Shown: positions 7,643-17,816, counted from the stretch's first letter. The stretch is DNA of 64,000 bases from Niveispirillum cyanobacteriorum (GCF_002868735.1 NZ_CP025613.1:744001-808000), one strand, 5' to 3'. The notes: a model not told the origin generated them from the letters alone. Numbers and translations are program-made.

Positions 7643-8940
7643 GCAGCGGACGCGATGAGATTGTCGCCAGTGCCGCCGGCACGGCCAGCCGCTATCGCTG
7701 GGTGATCTGCGGTCTGCTGTTCGCGGCCACAGCCATCAATTATGTCGACCGGCAGATGATCGGTGTGCTCAAGCCGGTTTTGCAGGTGGATCTGGCCTGG
7801 ACGGAGGCGGAATATGCCGACATCGTCTTCTGGTTCCAGGCCGCCTATGCCATCGGCTTTCTGGGCATGGGGCGTTTCATTGATGTGATCGGTGCCCGCT
7901 TCGGCTACGCCATCGCCTTCTTCTTCTGGACGCTCGCCCATTGCGCCCATGGCATGGCGCACAGCGTCACACAGTTCGCCATGGTGCGTTTCGCATTAGG
8001 CATCGGGGAGTCCGGCAATTTCCCGGCGGGCCTGAAGGCGGTCAGTGAATGGTTCCCGCAGCGCGAACGCGCCTTTGCCACCGGAATCTTCAATGCCGGG
8101 GCCAATGTCGGTGCCATCATCACGCCACTGCTGATCCCGGCTTTGACCCTGGCCTATGGCTGGCGCGCGGCCTTTGTGATTACCGGCCTGTTCAGTCTGG
8201 TCTGGCTGGTGGCGTGGCTGACGCTCTACCGTTCGCCGGACAAGCATCCGCGCGTTAATGCGCAGGAACTGGCCCTGATCCGCAGCGATCCGGTGCCGGC
8301 GGTGGAACGCATGCCCTGGCGCCGGCTGTTCCTGGTGCGGGAAACCTGGGCCTATGCGGTGCCGAAATTCCTGACCGATCCCATCTGGTGGATGTTCCTG
8401 TTCTGGCTGCCGGATTTCCTGGGTCGCCGCTATGGGCTGGACCTGAAAAGTTTCGGCCCGCCCCTGGTGGCGATCTATCTGCTGTCGGATCTGGGCAGCG
8501 TGGCCGGCGGCTGGGCATCAAGCCGCATGATCAGGGCGGGCTTCACGCCCAACCGGGCCCGCAAGCTGACCATGCTGTTTTGTGCGGCGATCATCCTGCC
8601 CATCGTCTTTGTGCAGTATGTCGATAATCTGTGGCTGGCCGTGCTGCTGATCGGACTGGCGACGGCGGGGCATCAGGCTTTTTCAGCCAATCTGCTGACC
8701 CTGCCGTCGGACCTGTTCCCACGCGCGGCGGTCGGGTCGGTGGTGGGGATCGGCGGGACGGCGGGTGCCATCGGCGGTATGCTGATCGCCAAGTTCGTGG
8801 GCTATATTCTGGGGGCCACCGGTTCCTATGCCCTGATCTTCACCGTGGCGGGGACCGCCTACCTGTTCGCCCTGGCCGCCCTGCATCTGTTGAGCCCGCG
8901 CCTGACCGCTGTCATTCCCCCGTCCAAGGAAACCCCATGA
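7639..8940 (+). CDS. MFS transporter, ExuT-like hexuronate permease
   Basis: 433 residues, 12 hydrophobic segments. The N-terminal loop-2 region and the motifs NYVDRQMIGVLKPVLQ (after helix 1) and RFALGIGESGNFPAGLKAVS (helix 4) are characteristic of the anion:cation symporter group containing ExuT and related hexuronate carriers. WFPQRERAFATGIFNAGANV (helix 5) also fits. It would carry monomeric or unsaturated hexuronates across the inner membrane. The start at 7639 leaves about 20 residues before helix 1, as in relatives. It overlaps the possible leader frame upstream and, at its 3' end, the GH105 start (ATGA), so transporter, hydrolase and kduI form one operon. Confidence 0.88.
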   Translation: MSSGRDEIVASAAGTASRYRWVICGLLFAATAINYVDRQMIGVLKPVLQVDLAWTEAEYADIVFWFQAAYAIGFLGMGRFIDVIGARFGYAIAFFFWTLAHCAHGMAHSVTQFAMVRFALGIGESGNFPAGLKAVSEWFPQRERAFATGIFNAGANVGAIITPLLIPALTLAYGWRAAFVITGLFSLVWLVAWLTLYRSPDKHPRVNAQELALIRSDPVPAVERMPWRRLFLVRETWAYAVPKFLTDPIWWMFLFWLPDFLGRRYGLDLKSFGPPLVAIYLLSDLGSVAGGWASSRMIRAGFTPNRARKLTMLFCAAIILPIVFVQYVDNLWLAVLLIGLATAGHQAFSANLLTLPSDLFPRAAVGSVVGIGGTAGAIGGMLIAKFVGYILGATGSYALIFTVAGTAYLFALAALHLLSPRLTAVIPPSKETP

Positions 8941-10103
8941 AGACGCCCCGCACCATCGCCCTTCTGGCCCTGGCCCCGCTTCTGGCCGCCCTGCCCGTGA
9001 CCGCACCGGCGCAGGATACGCCCAAGGCAACGTCCCCGGCACCGGCGGCAAAGGCGGCCATCGACAGTGCCGTGAAACTGGCGCGGTGGCAGCTGGCACG
9101 GATGACCGATACCAGCCATATTCCCCGCGCGACCGGCGGCACGCGCAACCCGCGTGGCTGGGAGCAGGCCGTATTCTGGGTGGGCATGACGGAACTGGCC
9201 GATGCCGGTGCACCGCCCGACATCGCCAAGGCCATCCTCGATATGGGCGCCAAGAATGGCTGGACGCTGGCCGACCGCCCCTATCACGCCGATGACCACA
9301 CGATCGGGCAGGCCTATCTATGGGCCGCCAGGCATGGCGCCAACCCGGCGGTCATCATTCCGGCGCGCAGGGTGTTTGATTTCGTGCTGGCCAACCCGGC
9401 ACGGGTGAACCTGGCCTTCTATGTGCCGCCCACGGGGTACAATGACGCAGAGTGCCTGAAGCGCTGGTGCTGGTGCGATGCGTTGTTCATGTCGCCGCCG
9501 GCCTTTATCGAGATGTCGCGGCAGACGGGTGACAATCGGTATCGCGATTTCGCGCTGGCGGAATTCTGGGCCACCACCGACTTTCTCTATGATCCCGCCG
9601 AAAGCCTGTACTACCGCGACAGCCGGTTCTTTGAACGCCGCGATGACAAGCAGCGCAAGATGTTCTGGAGCCGGGGCAATGGCTGGGTTCTGTCAGGCAT
9701 CGCTCGGACCCTCCCGTTGCTGGAACCGGGCAGTCCGGACCGGCTGCGGATGGAAGCCCTGTTCAAGGAAATGGCCGCCAAGATCAAGGCCACACAAAAG
9801 CCGGATGGATATTGGCCGCCCTCGCTGCTGGCCCCGGAAAACTCCCCGGCGGAAAGCAGCGGTACGGCTTTCTACACCCATGCCATCGCCTGGGGCATCA
9901 GCGCCGGCCTGCTGGACCGTGCCGCCTATGAACCCGTAGCGCGGCGCGGCTGGGACGCGCTGACCCGTTCCATCCAGCCGGACGGACGCCTGGGCTGGGT
10001 ACAGCAGGTCAGTGACCGGCCGGAGCAGGTGGAACCCCAGGATACGCAATATTACGGCGTCGGTGCCTTCTTGCTGGCGGCATCCGCCATCGCGAAGCTC
10101 TGA
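8937..10103 (+). CDS. GH105 unsaturated uronyl / rhamnogalacturonyl hydrolase
   Basis: 388 residues with a signal peptide (cleavage near APAQD), so it is periplasmic or a lipid-free exported enzyme. GH105 markers are the catalytic-region WCDALFMSPPAF (~178-190), the RDSRFF-ERRD segment, WSRGNGWVLSGIART (~244-258) and SSGTAFYTHAIAWG (~308-321). The Asp in WCDALF matches the general-acid position of YteR-type enzymes. The family removes the 4,5-unsaturated uronic acid left at the non-reducing end by polysaccharide lyases, giving a product that becomes 5-keto-4-deoxyuronate, the substrate of the next gene, KduI. The ATG overlaps the transporter stop by 4 bases. Confidence 0.88.
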   Translation: MKTPRTIALLALAPLLAALPVTAPAQDTPKATSPAPAAKAAIDSAVKLARWQLARMTDTSHIPRATGGTRNPRGWEQAVFWVGMTELADAGAPPDIAKAILDMGAKNGWTLADRPYHADDHTIGQAYLWAARHGANPAVIIPARRVFDFVLANPARVNLAFYVPPTGYNDAECLKRWCWCDALFMSPPAFIEMSRQTGDNRYRDFALAEFWATTDFLYDPAESLYYRDSRFFERRDDKQRKMFWSRGNGWVLSGIARTLPLLEPGSPDRLRMEALFKEMAAKIKATQKPDGYWPPSLLAPENSPAESSGTAFYTHAIAWGISAGLLDRAAYEPVARRGWDALTRSIQPDGRLGWVQQVSDRPEQVEPQDTQYYGVGAFLLAASAIAKL

Positions 10104-10136
10104 GGCCGCCCCACACGCTGTAAAGCGGAGGCGATT

Positions 10137-10973
10137 TTGTTCGAAAAGACCTTCCACGCGACGCACCCCGCCATGATGGCGGGGGCGTCGAACGGGGACT
10201 TGCGCGACCGCTATCTGGTCACCGGCCTGTTTCGGGCGGGGGAGCTGGTGCTCAACTACTCCCACGGGGAGCGGTTCATCATCGGCGGTGCCGTACCCGC
10301 CGGGCAGAGCCTCACTCTGCCCCCGCACAGCGAACCCGACAGTGCGGCGGGCCAGCCACTGCTGTCACGGCGCGAAATGGGTGTGGTGAATATTGGAGGT
10401 GGGGCCGGCAGCATCACCGTCGATGGCGAGCGGTTTGAGATGGCCCCGCGCGACGCGCTGTATATTCCCATGGGCAGCCGCGATGTGCGGTTCGAGGGGG
10501 ATAGCGCGCGTTACTACCTGTTGAGCGTGCCAGCGCATCGGGCGTGTGCCTTGCGCAAGCTGAGCCTTTCCGACATCACGCCGATGCGGCGCGGGTCCTT
10601 AGAGACCGGCAATGATCGCAGCATCTTCCAGCTGATCCTGCCCCATACCTGCGCCAGCGCCTCCCTTTGCATGGGCATGACAATCCTGGAGCCGGGCAGT
10701 GTCTGGAACACCATGCCGCCGCATGTGCATGAGCGGCGGTCGGAGATCTATCTCTATTTCGATCTGGGGGAAGATGACCGCGTCTTCCACTATATGGGCC
10801 ATCCGGACCAGTTGCGGCACATGGTGATGGGCAACGAGGAGGTCGTGATCTCCCCGCCCTGGTCGGTGCATATGGGCTGCGGCACCCGCGCCTACAGCTT
10901 CATCTGGGCCATGGCGGGGGAGAACCTGGATTACAACGACATGGATGTGAAGGATATCTGCCAGCTGTGCTGA
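10137..10973 (+). CDS. kduI: 5-keto-4-deoxyuronate isomerase (4-deoxy-L-threo-5-hexosulose-uronate ketol-isomerase)
   Basis: 278 residues, the usual KduI length. It isomerises 5-keto-4-deoxyuronate, formed from unsaturated uronate, to 3-deoxy-D-glycero-2,5-hexodiulosonate in the cytoplasm. The metal ligands H196, H198, E203 ([10 protein letters not shown]) and H245 ([11 protein letters not shown]) fall at the same numbers known for the E. coli enzyme, which also supports the start. The start codon is TTG (10137), with GGAGG at 10127-10131 five bases upstream. It ends only 8 bp from the convergent uxuA stop. No kduD is in the window, so the next reductase must lie elsewhere. Confidence 0.95.
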   Translation: MFEKTFHATHPAMMAGASNGDLRDRYLVTGLFRAGELVLNYSHGERFIIGGAVPAGQSLTLPPHSEPDSAAGQPLLSRREMGVVNIGGGAGSITVDGERFEMAPRDALYIPMGSRDVRFEGDSARYYLLSVPAHRACALRKLSLSDITPMRRGSLETGNDRSIFQLILPHTCASASLCMGMTILEPGSVWNTMPPHVHERRSEIYLYFDLGEDDRVFHYMGHPDQLRHMVMGNEEVVISPPWSVHMGCGTRAYSFIWAMAGENLDYNDMDVKDICQLC

Positions 10974-10981
10974 AGGGTGGC

Positions 10982-12154
10982 TTAACGCCCCCGCGCGTGG
11001 CGTATCCCCCGCTCCAGCCCGCGCAGTTCGGCCAGACCGCGCATGCGGCCCAGCAGGGAATAGCCGGGGTTGGTGACCTTGTTCAGATCGTCCAGCATCT
11101 GGTGACCATGGTCGGGGCGCATCGGGATGCTGCGGTTCTGTGCGTCCGACACCTCGCAGAGGGCCGTCACAATGTCGGCCATCCCGGCATTGCCTTCCAG
11201 ATGGGCGGCCTCATGGAACGACTTTCCATCCGCTTCTCGCTGAACCGAACGCAGATGGACGAAGCCGATGCGGTCGCCCAGGCGACGTATGATTCCGGGC
11301 AGGTCATTGTCGGCGCGGGCCCCAAAGGAACCGGCGCAGAAGCACAGGCCGTTGGCGGCACTGGGAACCTGCCGGAACAGGTTGGTCACATCCGCCTCCG
11401 TGCTGACCACGCGCGGCAGGCCGAAGATCGGGAAAGGCGGGTCATCAGGATGAACCACAAGCTGCACCCCCGCCGCCTCCGCCGCGGGGCACACTTCCTC
11501 CAGAAACCGTACATGGTTGCGGCGAAGCGTCTCTGCCCCGATATCGCGGTAGGTGCCGATGGCGTCCAGGAACTGGGCGGAGGTGAAGCTTTCCTCACTG
11601 CCTGGAAGGCCGGCAATGATGGTGCGTTCCAGGGCGCGGCGGTCCTCCACATTCATCGCCTCGTACAGCGTGCGGGCACGGGCACGGACATCGGGGGCGT
11701 AGTCAACCTCCGCCCCCGGTCGTTCCAGAATGTACTGATCATAGGCCGCGACGGCGTCCCAGTCGAAGCGCAGGGCCAGCGCCCCGTCGGGCATGGCAAA
11801 GGACAGATCCGTACGGGTCCAGTCCAGAAGCGGCATGAAATTATAGGTCACGACCCGCACGCCACAGGCGCCCAGATTGCGCAGGCTTTGCCGATAGGCA
11901 TCGATCAGGCGGTCCCAATCGGCGCCAGCGGTCTTGATCCCCTCATGCACGGGAACGCTTTCCACTACGTCCCAGGTCAGGCCCGCGGCCTCGATCATCT
12001 GCTTGCGGGCCTGGATGGCATCCACAGTCCAGACCGCGCCGTTCGGCAACTCATGCAGGGCCGTGACGATACCGGTGGCGCCGGCCTGGCGGATATCCAC
12101 CAGCCGCACCGGATCGTTCGGGCCGAACCAGCGCATGGTCTGTGTCATCAACAT
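10982..12154 (-). CDS. uxuA: D-mannonate dehydratase
   Basis: 390 residues. It dehydrates D-mannonate to 2-keto-3-deoxygluconate in the glucuronate branch of hexuronate catabolism. The N-terminus [12 protein letters not shown], the [18 protein letters not shown] segment, [39 protein letters not shown] and MRPDHGHQM are diagnostic of UxuA and include the His/Cys/Asp metal ligands. I place the start at 12154 (MLMTQTMRW) because CAGGGA precedes it and homologues begin close to this point; 12148 is also possible. It is convergent with kduI and has its own promoter with a UxuR-like palindrome about 100 bp upstream. Confidence 0.95.
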   Translation of the reverse strand: MLMTQTMRWFGPNDPVRLVDIRQAGATGIVTALHELPNGAVWTVDAIQARKQMIEAAGLTWDVVESVPVHEGIKTAGADWDRLIDAYRQSLRNLGACGVRVVTYNFMPLLDWTRTDLSFAMPDGALALRFDWDAVAAYDQYILERPGAEVDYAPDVRARARTLYEAMNVEDRRALERTIIAGLPGSEESFTSAQFLDAIGTYRDIGAETLRRNHVRFLEEVCPAAEAAGVQLVVHPDDPPFPIFGLPRVVSTEADVTNLFRQVPSAANGLCFCAGSFGARADNDLPGIIRRLGDRIGFVHLRSVQREADGKSFHEAAHLEGNAGMADIVTALCEVSDAQNRSIPMRPDHGHQMLDDLNKVTNPGYSLLGRMRGLAELRGLERGIRHARGR

Positions 12155-12251
12155 GGTGCAATTCCCTGCTGCCCGCCCTGGCCACCCGGAAAGGGGGTGG
12201 GCCGGTCTTGTGTCCGGATTGATTGAACACCATTGGCGCATGGGAATTCAA

Positions 12252-12274
12252 CAAAATTGGTAATTCCAATTTTG
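12252..12274. promoter_or_regulatory. UxuR/ExuR-like palindromic operator upstream of uxuA
   Basis: CAAAATTGG (12252-12260) and CCAATTTTG (12266-12274) form a perfect 9-bp dyad around TAATT. The arms match the AAATTGG/CCAATTT arms of the UxuR/ExuR box known from enterobacteria, though the spacer here is 5 rather than 4 bases. It lies about 98-120 bp upstream of the uxuA start. It differs from the GntR-type element at 7509, so uxuA may answer to a second regulator. Confidence 0.6.
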
Positions 12275-12418
12275 CTGGGCACACATGGTCATTCAGCGGA
12301 CTTTCTGGTACAGCCAGATGCTATTGGCCTTACCATTTGTCTGCGATGAAAATGATAGCGGTAACTTGCCTGAAAGGGAAGTCATCTCCGCCATGCGGGG
12401 ACAAGAAGCCCCCGCCCG

Positions 12419-15400
12419 TCAGGCCACCTCCATCGACAACAGGGCATCACCCGCCGTCACGGACCGCCCAGCCCGGCAATGAACGGCCCCGACACGACCG
12501 GCGCATCGCGCCTGGATGGTGAACTCCATCTTCATGGCTTCCAGCACGACCAGGGTCTGGCCCGGCTCCACCTGCTGCCCCACCTCGACCAGCACCTTCC
12601 AGACATTGCCGGAAATATCGGCCTGGATGGCGTTCTCATCTGCCACGGCGGGGGCGGCATCGGCCTCCGCCGCTATGACAGCGTCATCGGTCTGCCAGCG
12701 TGCCACTTCCGCCGTGAAAGCCGCCTGCTGGCGGGCGCGGAATGCCGCGATGTCGTCGGCTTCTGCCGCCCAGGCCGCCTCATGTGCCTCCAGATCGAAG
12801 ACCGAGTCCTCCACGGCCACCTGCGCCCGGCCGGCACGGAAATCGGCCCGGAACCTGTCCAGTTCCGGCTCCGTCACCGGATAGAAGCGCACGCGGTCAA
12901 AGAAGCGCAGAAGCCAGGGTTCTGCTCCAAACTGCCGGTTGGCCAGGAACTTGTTCCAGATGGGCACGGTGCGCCCCACCAACTGGTATCCACCGGGGCT
13001 GTCCATGCCATAGATGCACATATAGACACCGCCGATCCCCACCGTGCCCTCCGCCGTATAGGTGCGGGCAGGGTTGTATTTGCTGGTGAGCAGGCGGTGG
13101 CGCGGGTCCAGCGGCACGGCACAGGGCGCCCCCAGATAGACGTCGCCCAGGCCCAGGACCATGTAGCTGGCATCAAAGATGGTGTCGTGCACCTGCTCCC
13201 GGCGTTCCAGGCCGTTGATCCGCTGAATGAAGTCGACATTATTGGGCAGCCACGGGGCGTCCGCCTTCACCGTTTCCTGATAGCGGGTGACGGCACCCAG
13301 TGTGGCGCTATCTTCAAACGCCATGGGCAGATGCACGATGCGGCTCGGCACCTTCAGCCCCGCCACCGCCCCCAACCCTTCTTCCAGCGTCAGCAGCGTG
13401 GCGACCAACGCATCCTGATGGATCACCCGGCTGTCATAATGGATTTGCACCGATCGCACGCCGGGCGACAGTTCGGCCACACCAGGCACCCTGGCCGCCG
13501 TCAGCGCCTCCATCAACAGATGGATGCGCAGCCGAAGCCGCAGGTCCAGCACATTCTCCCCATATTCCAGCAGGATATATTTATCGCCGGCCTGACGATA
13601 AGTGACCATGGGCCGGTCACCGCTGGCAGGCAGGCGGGTCAGGATGCAGCTGTCGGGCTCAATTACCGCCGGCACCGGCAGGCCCGTATCGTCCAGCCCG
13701 GCAATCGCCGCATCCTGTGCACGTTCCAGGGCCAGGGCGTCGGCAAAGCTGACGGGGCGGAAGCGGATTGTGTCGCCCGGTTTCACCTGCCCTACCTTCC
13801 ACAGGTCGGCCTTGATGATGGTGGCAGGGCAGACAAAGCCGCCCAGGCTAGGCCCGTCACAGGTCAGGATGACGGGCGTGTCGCCGGTGAAATTGATGCT
13901 GCCGATGGCATAGACGCAGTCATGGATGTTGGACGGGTGCAACCCCGCCTCCCCGCCATCGCTGCGCGTCCATTCCGGCTTTGGCCCCACCAGCCGCACG
14001 CCCAGCCGGTTGGAATTGTGATGCACGCGGTAATCGCTGCTGAAAAAGGCTTCCATGGCCGCGGACTTGAAAAAGTCGGGCGCGCCATGGGGACCATACA
14101 ACACCGCGATATCCCAATGCTTGCTATAGGCAGGGATAAGACTGGCCGGGGCTGGTGAAGGATCAAGGGTGGGAGCCGGTGTGGTGCAGGCGGGCGCCCC
14201 CGGACGGCTGACCGGCAGCACGTCGCCCACGCGCAGGGTGCGGCCCGCATGGCCGCCAAACTGGCCCAGGACGAAGGTGGATTTGCTGCCCAGATAGTCG
14301 GGCACATCCAACCCGTTGCGGATGGCGATGTAGGTGCGGCACCCGCTTTCCGCCCGGCCCAGCCGCAGCACCTGCCCCGCCTTGACACTGATCGGTGTCC
14401 AGAACGACAGCGCCTCACCACCATCCAGGCTGGCCGGCATCGCGCCGCCGGTCAGGGCGATGATGGCATCGCCATGGAACCGCAGGGTCGGCCCTTGCAG
14501 GGTGCATTCCAAACCAGCCGCCGCCGCGTCATTGCCGACAATGCGGTTTGCGAGGCGGAAGGCGTAATCATCCATCGGCCCGGAAGGCGGCACGCCGATG
14601 TCCCAATATCCGTGCCGGCCCGGATAATCCTGCACGGTGGTGTAGGTACCGGGTTCCAGCACCTCCACCACAGGCGAAACATGGTGGTAGCTGTCCAGGA
14701 AGCGGGTGGACATACGGGCGTTGATGAAGGTGTCGCCCGACAGGATGCCGCGCAGATAATCCAGATTGGTGGCAATGCCATGCAGACGCGTGGCGTCAAG
14801 GGCGGCCAGCATCTTCAACCGCGCCGCCTCCCGGTCCGGTCCATGCACGATCAGCTTGGCGATCATCGGGTCGTAATTGGCGGAAACCTCGGTCCCCGTG
14901 CGCACCCAACCATCGACGCGCACGCCCTCGGGGAAGAACACCTCCGTCAGGGTGCCGGGCGACGGCGCGAAATTGCGCACCGGGTTTTCAGCATAAAGCC
15001 GCACCTCAATAGAGGCCCCCTGCGGTTCGGGCAGATGACTGAAATCGGGCGGATCACCGGCGGCGATGCGGATCATCCATTCGACAAGGTCCAGGCCGGT
15101 CACCGCCTCCGTCACCGGATGTTCGACCTGAAGCCGCGTATTCACCTCCAGAAAGTAGAAGGCGTTACGGGCGCCGTCATAGATGAACTCAACCGTGCCG
15201 GCCGAGACATAACCCACCGCCTGCCCCAGACGCACGGCGGCGTCTAGAAGGCGGCGGCGGGTCTCAGGCGGCAATCCTGGGGCGGGCGTTTCCTCGATCA
15301 CTTTTTGATTGCGGCGCTGGACCGAACAGTCCCGTTCGCCCAGCGCCACCACATTGCCCCGGCCATCGCCGAAGATTTGAACCTCCACATGGCGGGCATC

Positions 15401-16009
15401 GGACACGAACCGTTCGATAAACACCCCGCCATCCTTGAAGAAGGATTGGCCCAGGCGTTTCACACTATCAAACGCCGCGACCAGTTCCCCCTCATCGGCA
15501 CAGCGCTGCAGGCCGATGCCGCCGCCGCCTGCCGTGCTTTTCAACATGACGGGATAGCCAATCTCCGCAGCAGCCGCCTTGGCCGCCGCCACATCCTTCA
15601 ACAGGTCGGTGCCGGGCGTCAGGGGCACGCCCGCTGCCTTGGCAATCTCGCGTGAGGTGTGTTTCAGGCCGAAGCGGCGGATCTGGTCCGGGGTGGGACC
15701 GACAAAAGCGATGCCAGCGGCGGCACATTGTTCAGCGAACTCGGTATTCTCCGACAGAAAGCCATAGCCGGGGATGATGGCCTCCGCCCCCGTCTCCCTG
15801 GCAATCTCAATGATCCGGTCGCCACGCAGATAGCTTTCCGCCGGCGTCTGCCCGCCCAGCGGGATGGCGATATCGGCCACAGCCACATGCAGACTGTCGG
15901 CATCGGCGTCGGAATAGATGGCGACGGAGCGGATGCCCATCCGCTTCAACGTGCGGGCAATACGAACGGCAATCTCACCACGATTGGCGATCAGAACAGT
16001 GCTGAACAT
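12419..16009 (-). CDS. uca: Urea carboxylase (biotin-dependent)
   Basis: 1196 residues. It carboxylates urea to allophanate with ATP, bicarbonate and biotin in the cytoplasm. Domain order is biotin carboxylase (~1-450: MFSTVLIANRGEIAVRI, ATP-grasp KSTAGGGGIG, EVNTRLQVEHPVTEAVTG), a KipA/AHS2-type carboxyltransferase (~470-760), a KipI/AHS1-type domain (~800-1010: GEN-LDLRLRLRIHLL, SVQIHYDSR) and a C-terminal biotinyl domain with EAMKMEF, biotin lysine K1160. This order separates it from acetyl-CoA and pyruvate carboxylases. It lies 19 bp downstream of the allophanate hydrolase gene on the same strand, so the two-step urea amidolyase route is encoded as two proteins rather than a fusion. Confidence 0.96.
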   Translation of the reverse strand: MFSTVLIANRGEIAVRIARTLKRMGIRSVAIYSDADADSLHVAVADIAIPLGGQTPAESYLRGDRIIEIARETGAEAIIPGYGFLSENTEFAEQCAAAGIAFVGPTPDQIRRFGLKHTSREIAKAAGVPLTPGTDLLKDVAAAKAAAAEIGYPVMLKSTAGGGGIGLQRCADEGELVAAFDSVKRLGQSFFKDGGVFIERFVSDARHVEVQIFGDGRGNVVALGERDCSVQRRNQKVIEETPAPGLPPETRRRLLDAAVRLGQAVGYVSAGTVEFIYDGARNAFYFLEVNTRLQVEHPVTEAVTGLDLVEWMIRIAAGDPPDFSHLPEPQGASIEVRLYAENPVRNFAPSPGTLTEVFFPEGVRVDGWVRTGTEVSANYDPMIAKLIVHGPDREAARLKMLAALDATRLHGIATNLDYLRGILSGDTFINARMSTRFLDSYHHVSPVVEVLEPGTYTTVQDYPGRHGYWDIGVPPSGPMDDYAFRLANRIVGNDAAAAGLECTLQGPTLRFHGDAIIALTGGAMPASLDGGEALSFWTPISVKAGQVLRLGRAESGCRTYIAIRNGLDVPDYLGSKSTFVLGQFGGHAGRTLRVGDVLPVSRPGAPACTTPAPTLDPSPAPASLIPAYSKHWDIAVLYGPHGAPDFFKSAAMEAFFSSDYRVHHNSNRLGVRLVGPKPEWTRSDGGEAGLHPSNIHDCVYAIGSINFTGDTPVILTCDGPSLGGFVCPATIIKADLWKVGQVKPGDTIRFRPVSFADALALERAQDAAIAGLDDTGLPVPAVIEPDSCILTRLPASGDRPMVTYRQAGDKYILLEYGENVLDLRLRLRIHLLMEALTAARVPGVAELSPGVRSVQIHYDSRVIHQDALVATLLTLEEGLGAVAGLKVPSRIVHLPMAFEDSATLGAVTRYQETVKADAPWLPNNVDFIQRINGLERREQVHDTIFDASYMVLGLGDVYLGAPCAVPLDPRHRLLTSKYNPARTYTAEGTVGIGGVYMCIYGMDSPGGYQLVGRTVPIWNKFLANRQFGAEPWLLRFFDRVRFYPVTEPELDRFRADFRAGRAQVAVEDSVFDLEAHEAAWAAEADDIAAFRARQQAAFTAEVARWQTDDAVIAAEADAAPAVADENAIQADISGNVWKVLVEVGQQVEPGQTLVVLEAMKMEFTIQARCAGRVGAVHCRAGRSVTAGDALLSMEVA

Positions 16010-16028
16010 TCCCTAATCCCCTTCGTGA

Positions 16029-17816
16029 TCAAGCAGCATTCTGCGCACGCAGGCGCATATAGGCGCGCCAGCCGCCAAGGCTGGTGATGTCGGCGGCGTC
16101 GTGGGTGGCCCAGGCCTCGCACAGGAAACCCTGCACATGTCGGCCATCGACCAGTTCCAGCGTACCGATGCCCAACGGCGGCGGAATCAGCGCCACGAAT
16201 GACCCGTAATGGGCCACCGGCATGTCCCACAGCTCCACCGCGATGGGCATCCCCTCACCCGTGCGCACCAGCCCCGGCTTGGGCGGGGTCGTGCCCGGCA
16301 GGGCGTAAAGGCGATAGGCGGCGGAAGTCAGCGTACTTTCCAGAAGCACGGCTCCGCGTTCCGTCAACTGCCCGTTCAGCGGCATGCCCGATAGATGCGC
16401 GCCGACGACTGCCAGCGTGATATGCCCATGCCGTCCTTCCACCATCTTTTCTGGCTGCGGCAGCGACAGGCTGCTGGCCCCGCGCTTCCACGGACTGGCC
16501 GCCTGCCACAATCGCCCGAACTCGATCAGCCGCGCCTCGTTCCAGGCAGGTGTAATCAGGGTGATGCCGGCGGGCAGGCCGTCGCTGCGCATGCCCCCCG
16601 GCAGGGCGATGGCCGACCAGTCCAGCAGATTGACGAAATTGGTGTAAAGCCCCATACGGCTGTTCACCCCTACCGGATCGGCCATCACCTCAGCAATGGT
16701 GGGCAGGGTCGGGGCCGTGGGCACCAGCAGCCCATCCAGGCCCGCCATCAAGCCCTCGACCCGGCGCGCCAGTTCCATGCGCCGATATTCGGCCTTGAAC
16801 CCGTCGGCGGCGGTGAAGTTGCGGGCCTTGTCGATGATGGAGCGGACGACGGGATGCACCGTGTCGGGCCGGTCGCGCATCACGCCTTCAATGGCGGCAT
16901 AGCGTTCGGCCACCCATGGCCCGTCATAGAGCAATGCGGCCACATCCCACAGCGGCTGAAAATCAATGGCGCGCAGTTCCACGCCCAAGGAGGTCAGGCG
17001 TGACAGCGACGCCTGATAGGCCGCCTCTGCCGCGCCATCCCCGAACCAGTTGGGTGCCTTGGGAATGCCCAGCACGGGCCGCGCCGGCCAGGCGGTGGGC
17101 GGTGCCCCGGCCTTGCGGGAGTAGGCATCGGCAGCATCATAGCCCTGCATCTGCTCCATCACACTGGCCGCATCATCGACCGACAGGGCCATGATGGTGA
17201 TGCAGTCCAGCGTGCGGCAGGCCGGCACCAGCCCGCGCGTGGAGACCAGCCCCCGCGTGGGCTTAAACCCCACAAGATTATTGTGCCCCGCCGGCACCCT
17301 GCCCGACCCCGCCGTATCGGTGCCCAGCGCAAACGGCACCAGACCGCGCGCCACCACCGATGCCGACCCGGAACTGGACCCGCCGGAAACATGATCCGGG
17401 CTGAAGGCATTGGGCACGGTGCCATAGGGGGATCGGGTGCCGACCAGCCCCGTGGCGAACTGATCCAGGTTGGTCTTGCCGATGACAATGGCCCCCGCCG
17501 CCTCCAGACGCGCCACGGCGGTGGCGCTGACATCCGGCTGATAGGCAAAATCCGGGCAGGCGCAGGTAGTGGGCAGGCCTGCGGCGTCGATATTGTCCTT
17601 CACAGCAAAGGGAATGCCATAAAGCGGGGCCGACGGGTCCAGGGCCGCGATCCGCGCCTGCAACGCATCCGTCCCGATCAGGCTGATCCAGGCGGGATCA
17701 TCGCCGGACAGCGCCTCCAGCAGCTTGGGCAGCAAATCCTGCGGGCGTTGCCCAGCCCGATAGGCCTTGGCCCAGTCCTGCACGGTCCAGAATTGGGTGA
17801 CAATCATCGCGCTCAT
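16029..17816 (-). CDS. atzF: Allophanate hydrolase (AtzF/DUR1 amidase type)
   Basis: 595 residues. It hydrolyses allophanate to two ammonia and two CO2, completing urease-free urea breakdown. The amidase-signature domain covers ~1-440: catalytic K73 in PFAVKDNIDAAG, the SGGSSSGSA loop (~144-152) and the nucleophile S171 in GTDTAGSGRVPAG. The C-terminal ~150 residues form the second allophanate-specific domain (LNGQLTERGAVLL, PAVELWDMP-like VELWDMPVAHYG, GWRAYMRL). It is first of the atzF-uca pair. The 96-bp gap upstream holds an 18-bp dyad also found in front of the porin-urt operon, so expression is probably set by the adjacent two-component system. Confidence 0.95.
   Translation of the reverse strand: MSAMIVTQFWTVQDWAKAYRAGQRPQDLLPKLLEALSGDDPAWISLIGTDALQARIAALDPSAPLYGIPFAVKDNIDAAGLPTTCACPDFAYQPDVSATAVARLEAAGAIVIGKTNLDQFATGLVGTRSPYGTVPNAFSPDHVSGGSSSGSASVVARGLVPFALGTDTAGSGRVPAGHNNLVGFKPTRGLVSTRGLVPACRTLDCITIMALSVDDAASVMEQMQGYDAADAYSRKAGAPPTAWPARPVLGIPKAPNWFGDGAAEAAYQASLSRLTSLGVELRAIDFQPLWDVAALLYDGPWVAERYAAIEGVMRDRPDTVHPVVRSIIDKARNFTAADGFKAEYRRMELARRVEGLMAGLDGLLVPTAPTLPTIAEVMADPVGVNSRMGLYTNFVNLLDWSAIALPGGMRSDGLPAGITLITPAWNEARLIEFGRLWQAASPWKRGASSLSLPQPEKMVEGRHGHITLAVVGAHLSGMPLNGQLTERGAVLLESTLTSAAYRLYALPGTTPPKPGLVRTGEGMPIAVELWDMPVAHYGSFVALIPPPLGIGTLELVDGRHVQGFLCEAWATHDAADITSLGGWRAYMRLRAQNAA

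Noticed and set aside
10967-14158. Long plus-strand frames at 10967-12226 and 12479-14158
   Set aside because: Antisense to uxuA and urea carboxylase, whose motifs are unmistakable.
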